This document shows, one piece after another, positions 9,160 to 19,596 of a stretch of 64,000 bases of DNA (position 1 is the first letter of the stretch; each line of letters begins with the position of its first letter). The notes beneath the pieces were generated by a model. The model ran no database searches and had not been told where the DNA came from. It saw only the letters and a program-made list of their open reading frames with translations. The position numbers and the translations under genes are program-made. This DNA is from CALGLS01 sp965222105 (GTDB taxonomy: Bacteria; Bacteroidota; Bacteroidia; Chitinophagales; Saprospiraceae). The stretch lies in NCBI GenBank assembly GCA_965222105.1, contig CBDCTQ010000045.1, positions 41,948 to 105,947 of the forward strand, written 5' to 3'.

Positions 9160-12100
9160 ATGAACTGCCTTCTACAATTGGTCGCGATTGCAATGGTCAC
9201 GTTTCTCCTGATTCCAAGTGCAGATGGCCAATCAGAGCGTCCCAAACCCGATGCCAACGCAATAAGCCAATCTCCCTGGTGGGCCCAGCAAATGTACAGC
9301 CCCCTGCCTGATATCCACCAGGTGGACAGCGCCTTTAGCATTTGGCGAAAGCAAAACCCCGCTGAGCAGACTTACCACACCAAATACTACAAGCATTGGC
9401 GCAAGGCCATCGGGAGCTACATTTCGCCATCGGGCCATCAGCAGTTGCCCGTTTCAGAAGAACAGAAAGAAACCCTGCGCAAGTGGCTGGAAATCAGAGA
9501 ACTGGATGCTGCTCGCTCTACCACCTGGCAAAGCGTCGGTCCATTTGAGACCATCGCCGAAGGCACCAATTTGCCCGTTTCGTGGCAAGCCAACGTCTAT
9601 TGTTTCGATCAGGGACTATCCGATCCGGATACTTTGTATTGCGGTACCGAAGGCGGTTCTATCTTCAGAACTGCGGATAAGGGCGCCAATTGGTCCTGCG
9701 TGTCCGATCAGCTCAATTTGGGCGGTATCGGAGCTGTTAAAGTCGATCCCACCAATGCCATGATCGTTTATTTCGGGCAAGGTGATGACCTGTATCAAAC
9801 CACAGACGGCGGTGCCTCCTGGACCAGCATTTTGACGCACAGCGGATTGAATCCACGGGACATCAGTATCAACCCCTCCGACAATCAGATCATCATCGTG
9901 GCGGGCGCAGGAGGACTGCATCGTACAGATAACGGCGGAAGCACCTGGACGGAAATTTACCCAGCCCCCTGCTGGGATGTCGAGATCAAAACCGATGACT
10001 CCGCCACCCTGTTTCTGCTAAAGAAAAGCCCCACCACCAATATCTGCGAATTTTTCAAGTCAACGGATTTTGGCGCAAGCTGGACGCTCAAAGACAGTGG
10101 TTGGATCGACCCGACCGCTAACGATATCGCCGACAATGAAGACAACGGCGCCAGACTTGCCGTGACCGACGCCGACCCCAATCGCATCTACGCCGCACTA
10201 ATTGGCCATTACAATGACAATGACAACGACAATAACTACCTCGGTGTCTACCGAAGCGATGATGCCGGTGAGTCCTGGACCCTCCCAAACGCGAATGCCT
10301 CGGGAGGACCCGGCGGACCCTGGGCAGGTGCGCATAGCTGCCTGGTAACATTTTGGTTCAACAACGATCAGAAGTACCCCAACAATTCGAGCGAATACAA
10401 CCAGGGATTTTATAATATGGGATTGGCAGCTTCCGACTCGGACCCCGATGCTTTTATTGTTGGATTCCTCAATCTCTTTAAATCGGAAGACGGGGGCATC
10501 ACTTTCACTCAATGGGGAGGCTATGGCGGCGGCCCCGGTTGGCAACATCCCGACATTCAGGACATCGACATCAATGGCGCCGATACATGGGTTTGCTCCG
10601 ATGGCGGCATTAATTTATACAGCGCTGACTTCAGCAGCCACGATGCGCTTAACAATGGACTGGCTGCCTCCGACTATTGGGGGTTCGACGGCGGATGGAA
10701 TGAAGACATCGTTACCGGCGGGCGCTACCACAACGGCAACACCGCTTCCATCCTGGGTACCTATCCATCCGGGCAATACATTCGACTTGGTGGTGCGGAA
10801 GAGACAACCGGCTATGTCCATCCGGCCGGTGGCAGAAAGGTGATGCACTCCGACATCAATCCCAAGGTATTGCCAACTACCGTCACTGGCCCAACGTCGG
10901 GCTTTTCATTTACAGCTTATCCCAACGAAGGCTATGCCGGCAACAATGAAAATTCGTCAGAAATAGAACCCGATCCCCGATGTTACAATCACCTCTATAT
11001 GGGGAGCGAACATCAATTGTTGAAATCGGAAGATGGAGGGCTTAGTTGGAGTGCACTTTATTCCTTTGGCTCAGATGCCTCGAAAATGGTGACCGGCATT
11101 GAGGTGAGCCGTTCCAACCCTGATGTGATTTACTGCGTCCATAAATCGACCCCAACTACCCTGCATCGATCAGATGATGGCGGCCAGACATTTACTCCTG
11201 TCAACTCTCCTCCGGGGGCTACCAACAACGGCGCGTTCATTACCTTGAGCGCCACCGACGAAAACAAGATATGGCTGGCATGGAGCGTGGGAGGTAATAA
11301 TTCCAATAAAGTTTTTGAAAGTACAGACGGAGGCAACTCCTGGACAAACCTGACCACTTCCTTGTTGGACGGACATTACACCGAGCAGATTCTCCATATC
11401 GGCGGCACCGATGACGGCGTTTACTGGGCTTCGGACTATGGTGTCTTTTACCGGAGCGACAGCGAAACCGATTGGCTTGCTTGCTCCAACAATTTACCCG
11501 TAAGGGCAAGGATCAACCGGTTGGTGCCATTTTACGCCGATAGTAAGATCAGAATAGCCACTTACAACAGGGGTGTTTGGGAAAGCGAATTTGCGGAAGC
11601 ACCTGCTCAACCCATAGTACAACCCACTGTCGACAAATTGATAAGCTATTGCTCCCGAGACACCTTTTATTTCGACGATTACAGCATGGTTGATCACGGA
11701 ACAGCTATCTGGTCATGGGCTTTTAATCCGGCACCAGATTACATCAGCAATAGCAATGTTAGAAATCCGAAAGTCGTTTTTGGATCTATGGGTGATTTTA
11801 CGGCCACACTTACACTAAACGGGGCTTATAGCAAAGATATTTCTGTACATGTAGGTAGTGGTTGTGAAGCAGATTCCATTCCTGGAAATGCGCTTTCATT
11901 GGACCCGTCGGGCTACGCTGTGGCAGCCGACAATTTGGAACTCAATACCAATACCGTTTCGATCACCTGCTGGGTGAAGGCAGCCGAAACGCAAAACGAC
12001 CGCGCCGTATTTGCCTTTTGGCGAGGGGGGACGACTGTTACCGGAATTGGGTTCAGCACAGGGCGTAAACTCAGCTATCATTACGATGGCAGCCAATGGT

Positions 12101-13488
12101 GGTGGGATCCCAATTTGGAAGTGCCGGCTGATACCTGGACGCATGTTGCGCTGGTGGTTACTCCCACTGAAGCTACCATTTATCTGAATGGGGTAGGGGT
12201 TTCCAACACAACGGGTCACAGTCCGGAAGCATTTGACACGCCCATGTATTTGGGATGGGATACGAACAGTGCTGCCCGGCGGTTTACCGGATTGCTGGAT
12301 GAGGTGACCGTATGGAAAAAGGCACTTTCGCAAAATGAAGTACGCGAGTTGATGCATCTGACTTTGGTCCCTGGCGATCATCCCGACCTGGTGGCCTATT
12401 ACCAGATCAATGAGATGACCGGCCAAATCCTCGACCGAACTGGTACCCGGCATTTGGCAATAGGAGGCAGTGGGGGACGAACGTCTTCTACGACACCGAT
12501 CGGATGGGGCACGAGTAACCGACAAACGGTAAATGCTGCAGGTGCCTACGCGTTTGGCTCGACCGGGATCACGATGACCTTTGCACCCTCTGGAACCTAC
12601 CCCGACGGCGAACTATGCGCCACCCGGATCAACCTCGACCCCGATCAATTGCCCAACGCCAACCCAAATAGCGATGCCTACTGGGTAGTCAATAATTACG
12701 GTTCCAACACGGTGTTTACAGAGTTGGAATCCATCCGGTTTGATGACTATGGAAGTATCCCCACAGGTGATTTGGCAGCCAATTACAGCCTCTACAAACG
12801 GTCTTCCTTTGCGGAAGGGGCGACCTGGGGAGGTATACTGGATCTGGGCGATGAGCTTGTAACGGGAGACCCCGGATCTGTGACATTTTCAACCGGTAAT
12901 GGGGTTACGGATTTCAGTCAGTTGGTGGTGGTCAATGATCTTCCCTTGCCGGTAGAGTGGCAGGACTTTCTGGTGGGCCTCCGATCGGATAAAACCGTGC
13001 GCTTGTATTGGTCGGTTTATCAGGACAATCAGGTAGCTTATTTTGACATTGAACGAAGTAGTGATGGCCGTCAATTTGAATTTCTCGAAAGGGTAGAGGC
13101 TCATACCGGTGTTGGTGACTTCCAGTACGAAGCCAGTGACCCGTCGCCTTTTCGCGGAGTATCCTACTATCGGTTGCGGCAGGTTGACTTCGACGGTTCG
13201 TACCGGTATTCCGTCATTCGCTCTATATTGATAAATAGGTTGGCAGACGAGTTTGCACTTTTTCCCAATCCCTTGTTTTCTGGTCAGCAATTGGAAGTCA
13301 AAACGAATAGGGCAGACCAGTATCGGTTGATTTTGTACGATCAGAAGGGACGCATTGTATATGCAAAAGAATTGTTGGGCGATGCATCCTTGTCTGAATT
13401 GGAATTAGCTCCAGGGGTTTATTCCTGGCAGATATTGATCCCGCCGCAGGGCGGGAGGCGTTGGGTAGGGAAGTTGCTCGTGCGTTAG
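9160..13488 (+). CDS. Secreted sortilin/BNR-repeat protein with LamG and T9SS sorting domains
   Basis: 1,442 residues. Signal peptide at the N-terminus (MNCLLQLVAIAMVTFLLIPS). Residues about 100-790 carry many BNR/Asp-box signatures of the form SxDGGxTW (TTDGGASWTS, RTDNGGSTWTE, KSEDGGLSWSA, ESTDGGNSWTN), typical of sortilin/VPS10-like beta-propellers and sialidase-fold proteins. A PKD-like segment follows at about 840-900. A LamG/concanavalin domain covers about 905-1065 (SITCWVKAAETQNDRAVFAF, WTHVALVVTPTEATIYLNG). The last 80 residues (FALFPNPLFSGQQLEV) form a T9SS sorting domain. Predicted cell-surface or released protein. No catalytic triad was identified, so adhesion or glycan binding is as likely as hydrolysis. 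It ends one base before the convergent gene at 13490. Confidence 0.85.
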   Translation: MNCLLQLVAIAMVTFLLIPSADGQSERPKPDANAISQSPWWAQQMYSPLPDIHQVDSAFSIWRKQNPAEQTYHTKYYKHWRKAIGSYISPSGHQQLPVSEEQKETLRKWLEIRELDAARSTTWQSVGPFETIAEGTNLPVSWQANVYCFDQGLSDPDTLYCGTEGGSIFRTADKGANWSCVSDQLNLGGIGAVKVDPTNAMIVYFGQGDDLYQTTDGGASWTSILTHSGLNPRDISINPSDNQIIIVAGAGGLHRTDNGGSTWTEIYPAPCWDVEIKTDDSATLFLLKKSPTTNICEFFKSTDFGASWTLKDSGWIDPTANDIADNEDNGARLAVTDADPNRIYAALIGHYNDNDNDNNYLGVYRSDDAGESWTLPNANASGGPGGPWAGAHSCLVTFWFNNDQKYPNNSSEYNQGFYNMGLAASDSDPDAFIVGFLNLFKSEDGGITFTQWGGYGGGPGWQHPDIQDIDINGADTWVCSDGGINLYSADFSSHDALNNGLAASDYWGFDGGWNEDIVTGGRYHNGNTASILGTYPSGQYIRLGGAEETTGYVHPAGGRKVMHSDINPKVLPTTVTGPTSGFSFTAYPNEGYAGNNENSSEIEPDPRCYNHLYMGSEHQLLKSEDGGLSWSALYSFGSDASKMVTGIEVSRSNPDVIYCVHKSTPTTLHRSDDGGQTFTPVNSPPGATNNGAFITLSATDENKIWLAWSVGGNNSNKVFESTDGGNSWTNLTTSLLDGHYTEQILHIGGTDDGVYWASDYGVFYRSDSETDWLACSNNLPVRARINRLVPFYADSKIRIATYNRGVWESEFAEAPAQPIVQPTVDKLISYCSRDTFYFDDYSMVDHGTAIWSWAFNPAPDYISNSNVRNPKVVFGSMGDFTATLTLNGAYSKDISVHVGSGCEADSIPGNALSLDPSGYAVAADNLELNTNTVSITCWVKAAETQNDRAVFAFWRGGTTVTGIGFSTGRKLSYHYDGSQWWWDPNLEVPADTWTHVALVVTPTEATIYLNGVGVSNTTGHSPEAFDTPMYLGWDTNSAARRFTGLLDEVTVWKKALSQNEVRELMHLTLVPGDHPDLVAYYQINEMTGQILDRTGTRHLAIGGSGGRTSSTTPIGWGTSNRQTVNAAGAYAFGSTGITMTFAPSGTYPDGELCATRINLDPDQLPNANPNSDAYWVVNNYGSNTVFTELESIRFDDYGSIPTGDLAANYSLYKRSSFAEGATWGGILDLGDELVTGDPGSVTFSTGNGVTDFSQLVVVNDLPLPVEWQDFLVGLRSDKTVRLYWSVYQDNQVAYFDIERSSDGRQFEFLERVEAHTGVGDFQYEASDPSPFRGVSYYRLRQVDFDGSYRYSVIRSILINRLADEFALFPNPLFSGQQLEVKTNRADQYRLILYDQKGRIVYAKELLGDASLSELELAPGVYSWQILIPPQGGRRWVGKLLVR

Positions 13489-13489
13489 C

Positions 13490-15124
13490 TTACTCCCCCT
13501 TCAACCTAACCTTTATCAGCACATCTTCCTTCTTCTTTTTGTATACTTCCACGATGAATTCGCCTTCCTGGGTGTTGATGATGCGGGAGGGCTGGAACTG
13601 GTAGACGGCCATGCCTTTTACGTCGCGGAGGTCGAAGAAGGATAGTTTTTTCGTTTCACCAGAATCATCTTCGATTTGATAGGCGGTGAGGAAACCGCCT
13701 TTTCCGTCGGAATGGAGAGCTGGAGATTTGTCAACAGGGAGGTTAAAGTTTTTGATATTATCCAGATATAGTAAATAGTGATTATTTTCATATTTAATGT
13801 ATTTGTAAGACATGCCCCCTTTCCCTTTTTTTCCTTTTTGCATTTTTGGTAACTTTTGCATCCAGACTAGTTCTCCGTCGGCAGATAATTTGGTTGCCAG
13901 AATATCATTGTAGTGGTAGTAGGTTTGGGAGCTGTTGGAACGAGTTCCGGTGGTAACGTAATGTGTGATTTTAAAATATTGCTCTCCAATAAGGATAAGT
14001 GAGCCATCATCCTGAATGGTGAGGTCGCTGAATTTTAAGTTTAAGAATTCAGCTTTACCTTTTTCTTCGCTTTTGGATTGCTTCCTTTTGGTTCTCTTGG
14101 ATTCGTATTGATTAAGGATATGTAACGGTATTTCATGACTGACAGAGTTGACTACCTTTCCTTGTTTGTCAATATAAAGTACCAGGATGCCATCGGCTGA
14201 TTGGGAGGAGGTGCCGTCGTTGTAGAAGCCAGCGCAGATCATTTCTCCATTTGGGCTTTCAAAAAGAGAAACTTCATTGATGAATTTATCTTTTAGTTTA
14301 ATGGGAATTTTTTCTATTTCTTGTGTTTGATTGTCAAGCCGGAGTAGTTCGATACGGTAATTTGGGCTTTTATCTTTACCTTTTTTTCGGTCTCGGTTCG
14401 AATCGTCTTTGAAAACTTTGGCGAGAATATAGGCATTTGCATTGCCGTCAATGGCGTAATCGATATTGTCCATTTTTCGTTCGGTATAGGGCATTCTCAA
14501 TTCTTTGTGCCAGAGTTTGTTCATATCACTGTCGAATGCGTAGGTGCCAATGATATCGTGACTTTTGGTATCTTTTTTCTCCTTTGGTTTTTTGCGGTAC
14601 TGGATGAGGAGACGCTGGTCATCATTAGAAGGCAGGAAATTGAATTTGCTGATCTCTCCCATTTTAAAAATGGATACAAAGTCTTCAATGGATTTAGTCA
14701 CTCGGTCTTTGACTTTAAATACGAGCTTTTTTTTACCGGCGAATTCGCCTTTGTCAAAATCGATCTCCCGGTAATACAGCTGTTCTCTGAGGTTGGGTTT
14801 ATCCCAAACGGAGAAGAAAAACAGGTATTTTCCTCCTATTTCAATTACTTCTTCAAAAAGGTATCCTTTCGGTAGGTCTTTAAATGATCTGGAAGAGATG
14901 ATTTTTGGATCATCGGTATTCATCTTTTGGATCACTGTTTCGGTATTATTGACAACTTTTACCACCATAAGCTCCCCTTCTTTTTGGAAATATAATTTGT
15001 GGTGTGCATCTACCACCCGATAGGGTTTGCTGATTTCATAGCTAATGTTTCTGGAAGCCTTTATCTGAGAAAAAGCCAGGAATGGAAATACGAGTATCAG
15101 GGATATGAAAATCGCTTTTTTCAT
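13490..15124 (-). CDS. Exported protein of unknown function
   Basis: 544 residues. The N-terminus MKKAIFISLILVFPFLAFSQ is a signal peptide. The rest alternates hydrophobic beta-strands with charged turns, and repeated strand patterns such as YLFFFSVWD and GEMICAGFYNDGTS suggest a beta-propeller-like fold. Very Lys-rich. There is no sorting domain and no lipoprotein Cys. Proteins of this kind are widespread in Bacteroidota without known function. The gene is convergent with the preceding T9SS gene. Confidence 0.7.
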   Translation of the reverse strand: MKKAIFISLILVFPFLAFSQIKASRNISYEISKPYRVVDAHHKLYFQKEGELMVVKVVNNTETVIQKMNTDDPKIISSRSFKDLPKGYLFEEVIEIGGKYLFFFSVWDKPNLREQLYYREIDFDKGEFAGKKKLVFKVKDRVTKSIEDFVSIFKMGEISKFNFLPSNDDQRLLIQYRKKPKEKKDTKSHDIIGTYAFDSDMNKLWHKELRMPYTERKMDNIDYAIDGNANAYILAKVFKDDSNRDRKKGKDKSPNYRIELLRLDNQTQEIEKIPIKLKDKFINEVSLFESPNGEMICAGFYNDGTSSQSADGILVLYIDKQGKVVNSVSHEIPLHILNQYESKRTKRKQSKSEEKGKAEFLNLKFSDLTIQDDGSLILIGEQYFKITHYVTTGTRSNSSQTYYHYNDILATKLSADGELVWMQKLPKMQKGKKGKGGMSYKYIKYENNHYLLYLDNIKNFNLPVDKSPALHSDGKGGFLTAYQIEDDSGETKKLSFFDLRDVKGMAVYQFQPSRIINTQEGEFIVEVYKKKKEDVLIKVRLKGE

Positions 15125-15282
15125 GTCGTGAAAATGATTTTAGATGAACAATGCGGCAACATTAAAGCTGCAAGGTACATTTATTTTTGATTGGAATTTA
15201 CTATAATCCGAATTTTTCCCATATCCAGATGCCAAACGTTCACGCCACCTGCATCGGATCAACCCTAATAATGCCGATAGGT

Positions 15283-15513
15283 TTAAGTATCCTCTCCATC
15301 CTCCTTCAACGGTTCCAACAGGTAATCCAGTCCATGGGTCTTGATGACGAACATCGTCTCCAACAACATACCCAGCTTTCCTTTCGGAAACCCTTTTTGG
15401 GCAAACCAACTCAGGTACCACGCTGGCAGGTCGCACAACAGCCGTCCCTCGAATTTGCCGAAAGGCATCCGCATACGAACCAGTTGAAGAAGTATTGTTG
15501 GATCGGGTTCCAT
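15283..15513 (-). CDS. DUF3820 family protein
   Basis: 76 residues from the ATG at 15513 (MEPDPTILLQLVRMRMPFGKF). The frame is open further upstream, but that part overlaps the end of the PIG-L gene and is not family-like. The motif MPFGKFEGRLLCDLPAWYL matches the DUF3820 signature (MPFGKYKG...DLP..YL.W). Family length is 70-80 residues, so the protein is complete. The role is unknown; one family name, 'quorum-sensing-regulated virulence factor', comes from Pseudomonas. It lies 46 bases downstream of the PIG-L gene and is probably cotranscribed. Confidence 0.8.
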   Translation of the reverse strand: MEPDPTILLQLVRMRMPFGKFEGRLLCDLPAWYLSWFAQKGFPKGKLGMLLETMFVIKTHGLDYLLEPLKEDGEDT

Positions 15514-15559
15514 GACATTGTTTTCCGAAAGGTAATAAAAAAAGTTGAAATGCAATCCC

Positions 15560-18103
15560 TCAAGGCCCCACCTCCTTGCCAACCGATATCAAATTGGCAA
15601 ACAACCTAAAAGCACCCGGCACACCCGCCGGCAACTGCCGGAAAAAGGAATACCCCGTATAGATAAAATGCCCTTTGCCGTATGGCGTATAAAGCAGGCC
15701 GCTTGACAAGGGAGTACCGCCGCTATCATGGCAACTTATCAATATCTGGTACCGGTCGTCCCATTTGTTGGGAAAATAGAGTCCGCGCTCCTGCACCCAC
15801 CCGTCGAAGTCTTTTGTAGTTATTTTGTTGGGAAAATTGAGGAGAGGATGTTCCGGGAGGAGTAGCGTTACGGAGGCGTCCTCCTGAGTAACCCGGTCTT
15901 TTGACAAGGTCATTGGGTAAGGTCCCGGCTGTGGGGTGAGCAGCCGGTGGTTGGTGTTGTATTGCACGATCACAGTGCCACCTGCCTCAGCGTATTCCAG
16001 GATGGCGTTTTGCCGAAAGGCCAGCTCTTTCCAAACATTATGTGCCCGTATGCCCAGGATCAAAGCGTCATACCGCTGAAGTGTGCCTGGTTGTAAGTCG
16101 GTCACTTTTATCTGGTCCAACTTATAACCAATTTGCCGGAGCTGTTCGGGCACTACGTCGCCTGCTCCCATCAGGTAGGCAATGTGGTTGCCCCGCATCT
16201 CGAGATCAATTCGCACGGTTTTAGATTTGGCTGGAAGTGCGACCAGTTGCCGCGGAATGTGTTGATACTGGATGTCGTACAAGGCCCGGTCGTACCGGAT
16301 GCCTTTGGTCCGTACAAATGGACGTATCTCCGCCTCCTCTTGATGGGAAGGAGGCGTTAGTTCAAATTCAAAGGTCTGGGACATCCCTTTTTGCGAAAGC
16401 GCAAAGTCGACACTGTCGGGCTTACATGTCCAACCCCTGGCCTGACCGGGATAAAGTACGCCGACCAGATCATTTTTATGGGCGGTAACCGATAGGCTGA
16501 TGATCCTTACCCCGTTGTCCGGGAAAATATAGACCTCATTCGCCGTTTTCACAGATACCGGTGGAGTGATGTTAACGGTTTGAAAAATTTCGCCCATCAC
16601 CGGATCTGTGAATTTGTGGACGACCGGATAGCGGTATTCCAACAATACACCTTCGATTTCCAGTTTGACGGTGACTTGTAAGCGGTCTGGGGACTCCGGC
16701 CTTCCCCTCAGCATTGGATCCGTTACTTCGTACATCCCGGATTGTGCTTCCTCGGTCAACCAGTACGGGTTGTCTGGCTCAATGAAGTGGGGGAGTTGGT
16801 ATTGGAAATGGTGTTGAACCGGCTTATTGTAAATGTTTTGTTGAATGTTTGTGGCAAATACAGTATCGTTGATTCCGACACTATTCAACAGGACGGGAAA
16901 GGGACTACGATTGATCAGTTCCATCTGCAAAGGCAGGGTAGTGCCGGGCGTATAGGTTGCAGCGGGAGCCGTCACATCCAACTGTAGCGCCAGACAATCG
17001 AGAATCGTCTTTTTCAAGGCTTCCGATTTTCTGGATTTCCAATGGCTCTCGCTTAGTTGCTGGATAGCCGACCACGCTTCAACCAATGCCGGGACGGACT
17101 TGTGGGGAGCTGTAAAATCGAAATTGGCCTCTATCGTTTTTAGTAGCTGTCCAATTCGTTCGCCCCCGGGCACCCGGCTCCAGGAAGTATTGATCCCGAC
17201 AAACATATCTGCGTTTTGCGAAAGCGAGGGGCCTTCCAACAGTTCGAGGTATTCGATCTGGGGCCCTTTGCCTGGAGCAGTGCCCATGCCCTGACATCGG
17301 TGTTGGCTGCGGGAGGCGGCGGCCATATCTTCGTTGGTGCGTCCGTGGCCAGGATAAAAAACACTGATGTCGATTTTTGCAAGCCGGGAAGGGCCTTTTT
17401 TTTCATAGGCTTCCTGCTCGTCGAAAACGCTGTTGTACAAAAGTCGTTCTGGGCGATGGGGCGCTACTTGTGCCAATTGTTGGGGATAGGCCTTTGTATT
17501 TCCTGCCAGGGAAAATGCTTTCTGCGAAAGGATGGCGGAGGCGGTGTGGTGGCCATGTGTGGAGCCCGATGTGCGGTGATCAAACCGGTTGATGATCACA
17601 TCGGGCCGGAACTGGCGAATCACCCATACGATGTCTTCCAACAATAGTTTTTCATCCCAAATATCGAGTGTCTCTTCAGCCGTTTTGGAATACCCAAAAT
17701 CGTTGGCTCTGGAAAAATACTGCTCTGCCCCGTCAATTTTGCGGGCGGCGAGGAGTTCCTGGGTGCGGATCACGCCAAGCAACTCCCTCAATTCCGACCC
17801 GATCAGGTTTTGACCGCCGTCGCCTCTGGTCAAAGACAAGTAGGCTGTTTCTGCTTTTACGTGGTTCGACAAATAGGCGAGCAGAGCAGAATTTTCATCG
17901 TCGGGGTGAGCAGCGATGTGAAGCACCGACCCCAGAAACTGAAGCCGCTGAATGTCCTCAAAAATGTCCATCGACGTAACCTGCTCCTGGCCGGGAGGGT
18001 TGGGGCAGCAGAGGCCTTCATACCGGAATTGGGCATGGAGGAAGGCACACTGGGAAAATGCAAATCCGAAGAAGACAAGGAGTATGGAGGGATAAATTTT
18101 CAT
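15560..18103 (-). CDS. PIG-L family deacetylase-like exported protein with C-terminal glutamine-amidotransferase-like region
   Basis: 847 residues. Signal peptide MKIYPSILLVFFGFAFSQCAF. Residues about 55-260 form a PIG-L/LmbE domain with the zinc motif AHPDDE, then TRGDGGQNL, and the later His-bearing segment HGHHTASA. LmbE proteins remove N-acetyl groups from GlcNAc-type substrates. A central beta-sandwich-like part is followed by a C-terminal region (RYDALILGIRAHNVWKELA, GGTVIVQYN, GKGHFIYTGYSFFRQL) that resembles a class I glutamine-amidotransferase fold without the catalytic Cys. The same architecture is common in Bacteroidota proteins of about 830 residues. Predicted periplasmic or surface sugar deacetylase; substrate unknown. 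Confidence 0.85.
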   Translation of the reverse strand: MKIYPSILLVFFGFAFSQCAFLHAQFRYEGLCCPNPPGQEQVTSMDIFEDIQRLQFLGSVLHIAAHPDDENSALLAYLSNHVKAETAYLSLTRGDGGQNLIGSELRELLGVIRTQELLAARKIDGAEQYFSRANDFGYSKTAEETLDIWDEKLLLEDIVWVIRQFRPDVIINRFDHRTSGSTHGHHTASAILSQKAFSLAGNTKAYPQQLAQVAPHRPERLLYNSVFDEQEAYEKKGPSRLAKIDISVFYPGHGRTNEDMAAASRSQHRCQGMGTAPGKGPQIEYLELLEGPSLSQNADMFVGINTSWSRVPGGERIGQLLKTIEANFDFTAPHKSVPALVEAWSAIQQLSESHWKSRKSEALKKTILDCLALQLDVTAPAATYTPGTTLPLQMELINRSPFPVLLNSVGINDTVFATNIQQNIYNKPVQHHFQYQLPHFIEPDNPYWLTEEAQSGMYEVTDPMLRGRPESPDRLQVTVKLEIEGVLLEYRYPVVHKFTDPVMGEIFQTVNITPPVSVKTANEVYIFPDNGVRIISLSVTAHKNDLVGVLYPGQARGWTCKPDSVDFALSQKGMSQTFEFELTPPSHQEEAEIRPFVRTKGIRYDRALYDIQYQHIPRQLVALPAKSKTVRIDLEMRGNHIAYLMGAGDVVPEQLRQIGYKLDQIKVTDLQPGTLQRYDALILGIRAHNVWKELAFRQNAILEYAEAGGTVIVQYNTNHRLLTPQPGPYPMTLSKDRVTQEDASVTLLLPEHPLLNFPNKITTKDFDGWVQERGLYFPNKWDDRYQILISCHDSGGTPLSSGLLYTPYGKGHFIYTGYSFFRQLPAGVPGAFRLFANLISVGKEVGP

Positions 18104-18390
18104 GATCTGTGAAGAATTAATAAATTCGCCATCCGCTAAAGCCTGAAATTGTACACAGGCGCTAAAATTTTATCGAAAATAAAAATAAATTTGTTACCTT
18201 AGGTGTTTATCTCACTTTCACTGAGTTCCTTTGCCAATCATATTTGATGTGATTCAGGGCTTGAACTGTATCTTTATCTTTAAGAATTGTCGAAGGTCAG
18301 ACCTTCTTCAATTGCGTTAGCTACGTCAGAGCGAAATCTGACCTCTGATCTTTGACTTCTCACTTATTCAAAAATCATAATTTATCTCCT

Positions 18391-19575
18391 ATGAAAAAGC
18401 TGATGATCTTCTGCTGCTTGCTACTCGGCATCACCTCAATGGCTCAGGCCCAATGTCCCCCAACTAACGAGCAGGGCATCCACATTGTTCAACGGGGGGA
18501 GACCCTTTACTCCATCTCCAAAAAGTACGGAACCACCATCAACGACCTCACCCGATGGAACCGGATACACGCTACCACCATCTTGAAAGTCTGTCAACAA
18601 TTGATCGTTTCCGACTACCGGGTGCCCGCCGAGTACAACAGTCCGCCTCCTCAAAGTTACGACAAAGGCCATGCCTCGCCTACGCAATATAGTAGACAGT
18701 CTGGCAATCAACACATCGTACAAGTCGGCGAAACCGTGGCAGGATTGGCGGAACTGTATGGATATACCGAAAAGCGCTTTCGCGAATTCAATTCCCTCGG
18801 CCAGGAAGTGCTGACTCCAGGCTCTGTCGTATTGTCGAACGACTGTAACTGCGACCGGATACAATATTGGGATGCCCCCACAACGACGACCACCTATTAT
18901 GATCCCGCCACCACCACCACAACATACGACCCGAATGCGGTACCGGCCGGATCCAATCCGACAACGACGACCTACCCCGATCCTTACAAAAATACCGGTA
19001 GTACCCACCAACCCCAACCTACTCCTTCCACTTCCTTCCCTGCTGGAGATGGCACCTTTATGAACGCCACGGAAATGGACATGGTCAACGAAATTAATCT
19101 GATGCGGGTCGACCCCGCCGGCTACATCAAATACGTCAATGAATACGTGGCCGACCAACGCGCCAACAACGGTTTTCCAATCAGCCAGGCGGTGGTGGAT
19201 GAACTCAACCGTCAGTTGAAAAGAACCAGACCCCTGTCTCAGCTACAACCCCAACAATGCATCTACACCGCTGCTCAAAAACACGGCCAGGACCTCAGAA
19301 GAATGGGACGAACCGATCACGTAGGCAGCGATGGCAAATGGCCCTGGGATCGCGTACTCCGCGAATGTACTGATATGACCGACGGCAATGAAAACCTGGT
19401 GGGTGGCCCCTCCTCCGTACGCGAATCCGTCATCATTCTGCTCATCGACGAAGGCATTCCCAACCGGGGCCACCGCGAAACACTGCTTCGCCCCGATTGG
19501 AAATATGCCGCCTGCTATTACATTGGCCAGGTGGGGTCCATGCCCAATTGTTGGGTGCAAAAATTTGGATACTGA
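18391..19575 (+). CDS. Secreted LysM-CAP domain protein
   Basis: 394 residues from the ATG at 18391 (MKKLMIFCCLLLGITSMAQAQ), which gives a clean signal peptide; an upstream ATG at 18352 would bury it. Two LysM domains follow: HIVQRGETLYSISKKYGTT (about residues 30-75) and HIVQVGETVAGLAELYGYT (about 108-155). A Thr/Pro-rich linker (TTTTYYDPATTTTTYDP) leads to a CAP/SCP domain from about residue 230 (MVNEINLMRVDPAGY, AAQKHGQDLRRMGRTDHVG, GNENLVGG, GHRETLL). LysM binds peptidoglycan or chitin. CAP domains are extracellular with varied roles. Probably periplasmic or cell-wall attached. Confidence 0.88.
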   Translation: MKKLMIFCCLLLGITSMAQAQCPPTNEQGIHIVQRGETLYSISKKYGTTINDLTRWNRIHATTILKVCQQLIVSDYRVPAEYNSPPPQSYDKGHASPTQYSRQSGNQHIVQVGETVAGLAELYGYTEKRFREFNSLGQEVLTPGSVVLSNDCNCDRIQYWDAPTTTTTYYDPATTTTTYDPNAVPAGSNPTTTTYPDPYKNTGSTHQPQPTPSTSFPAGDGTFMNATEMDMVNEINLMRVDPAGYIKYVNEYVADQRANNGFPISQAVVDELNRQLKRTRPLSQLQPQQCIYTAAQKHGQDLRRMGRTDHVGSDGKWPWDRVLRECTDMTDGNENLVGGPSSVRESVIILLIDEGIPNRGHRETLLRPDWKYAACYYIGQVGSMPNCWVQKFGY

Positions 19576-19596
19576 TCCATCGTTTTCTATTCCTAA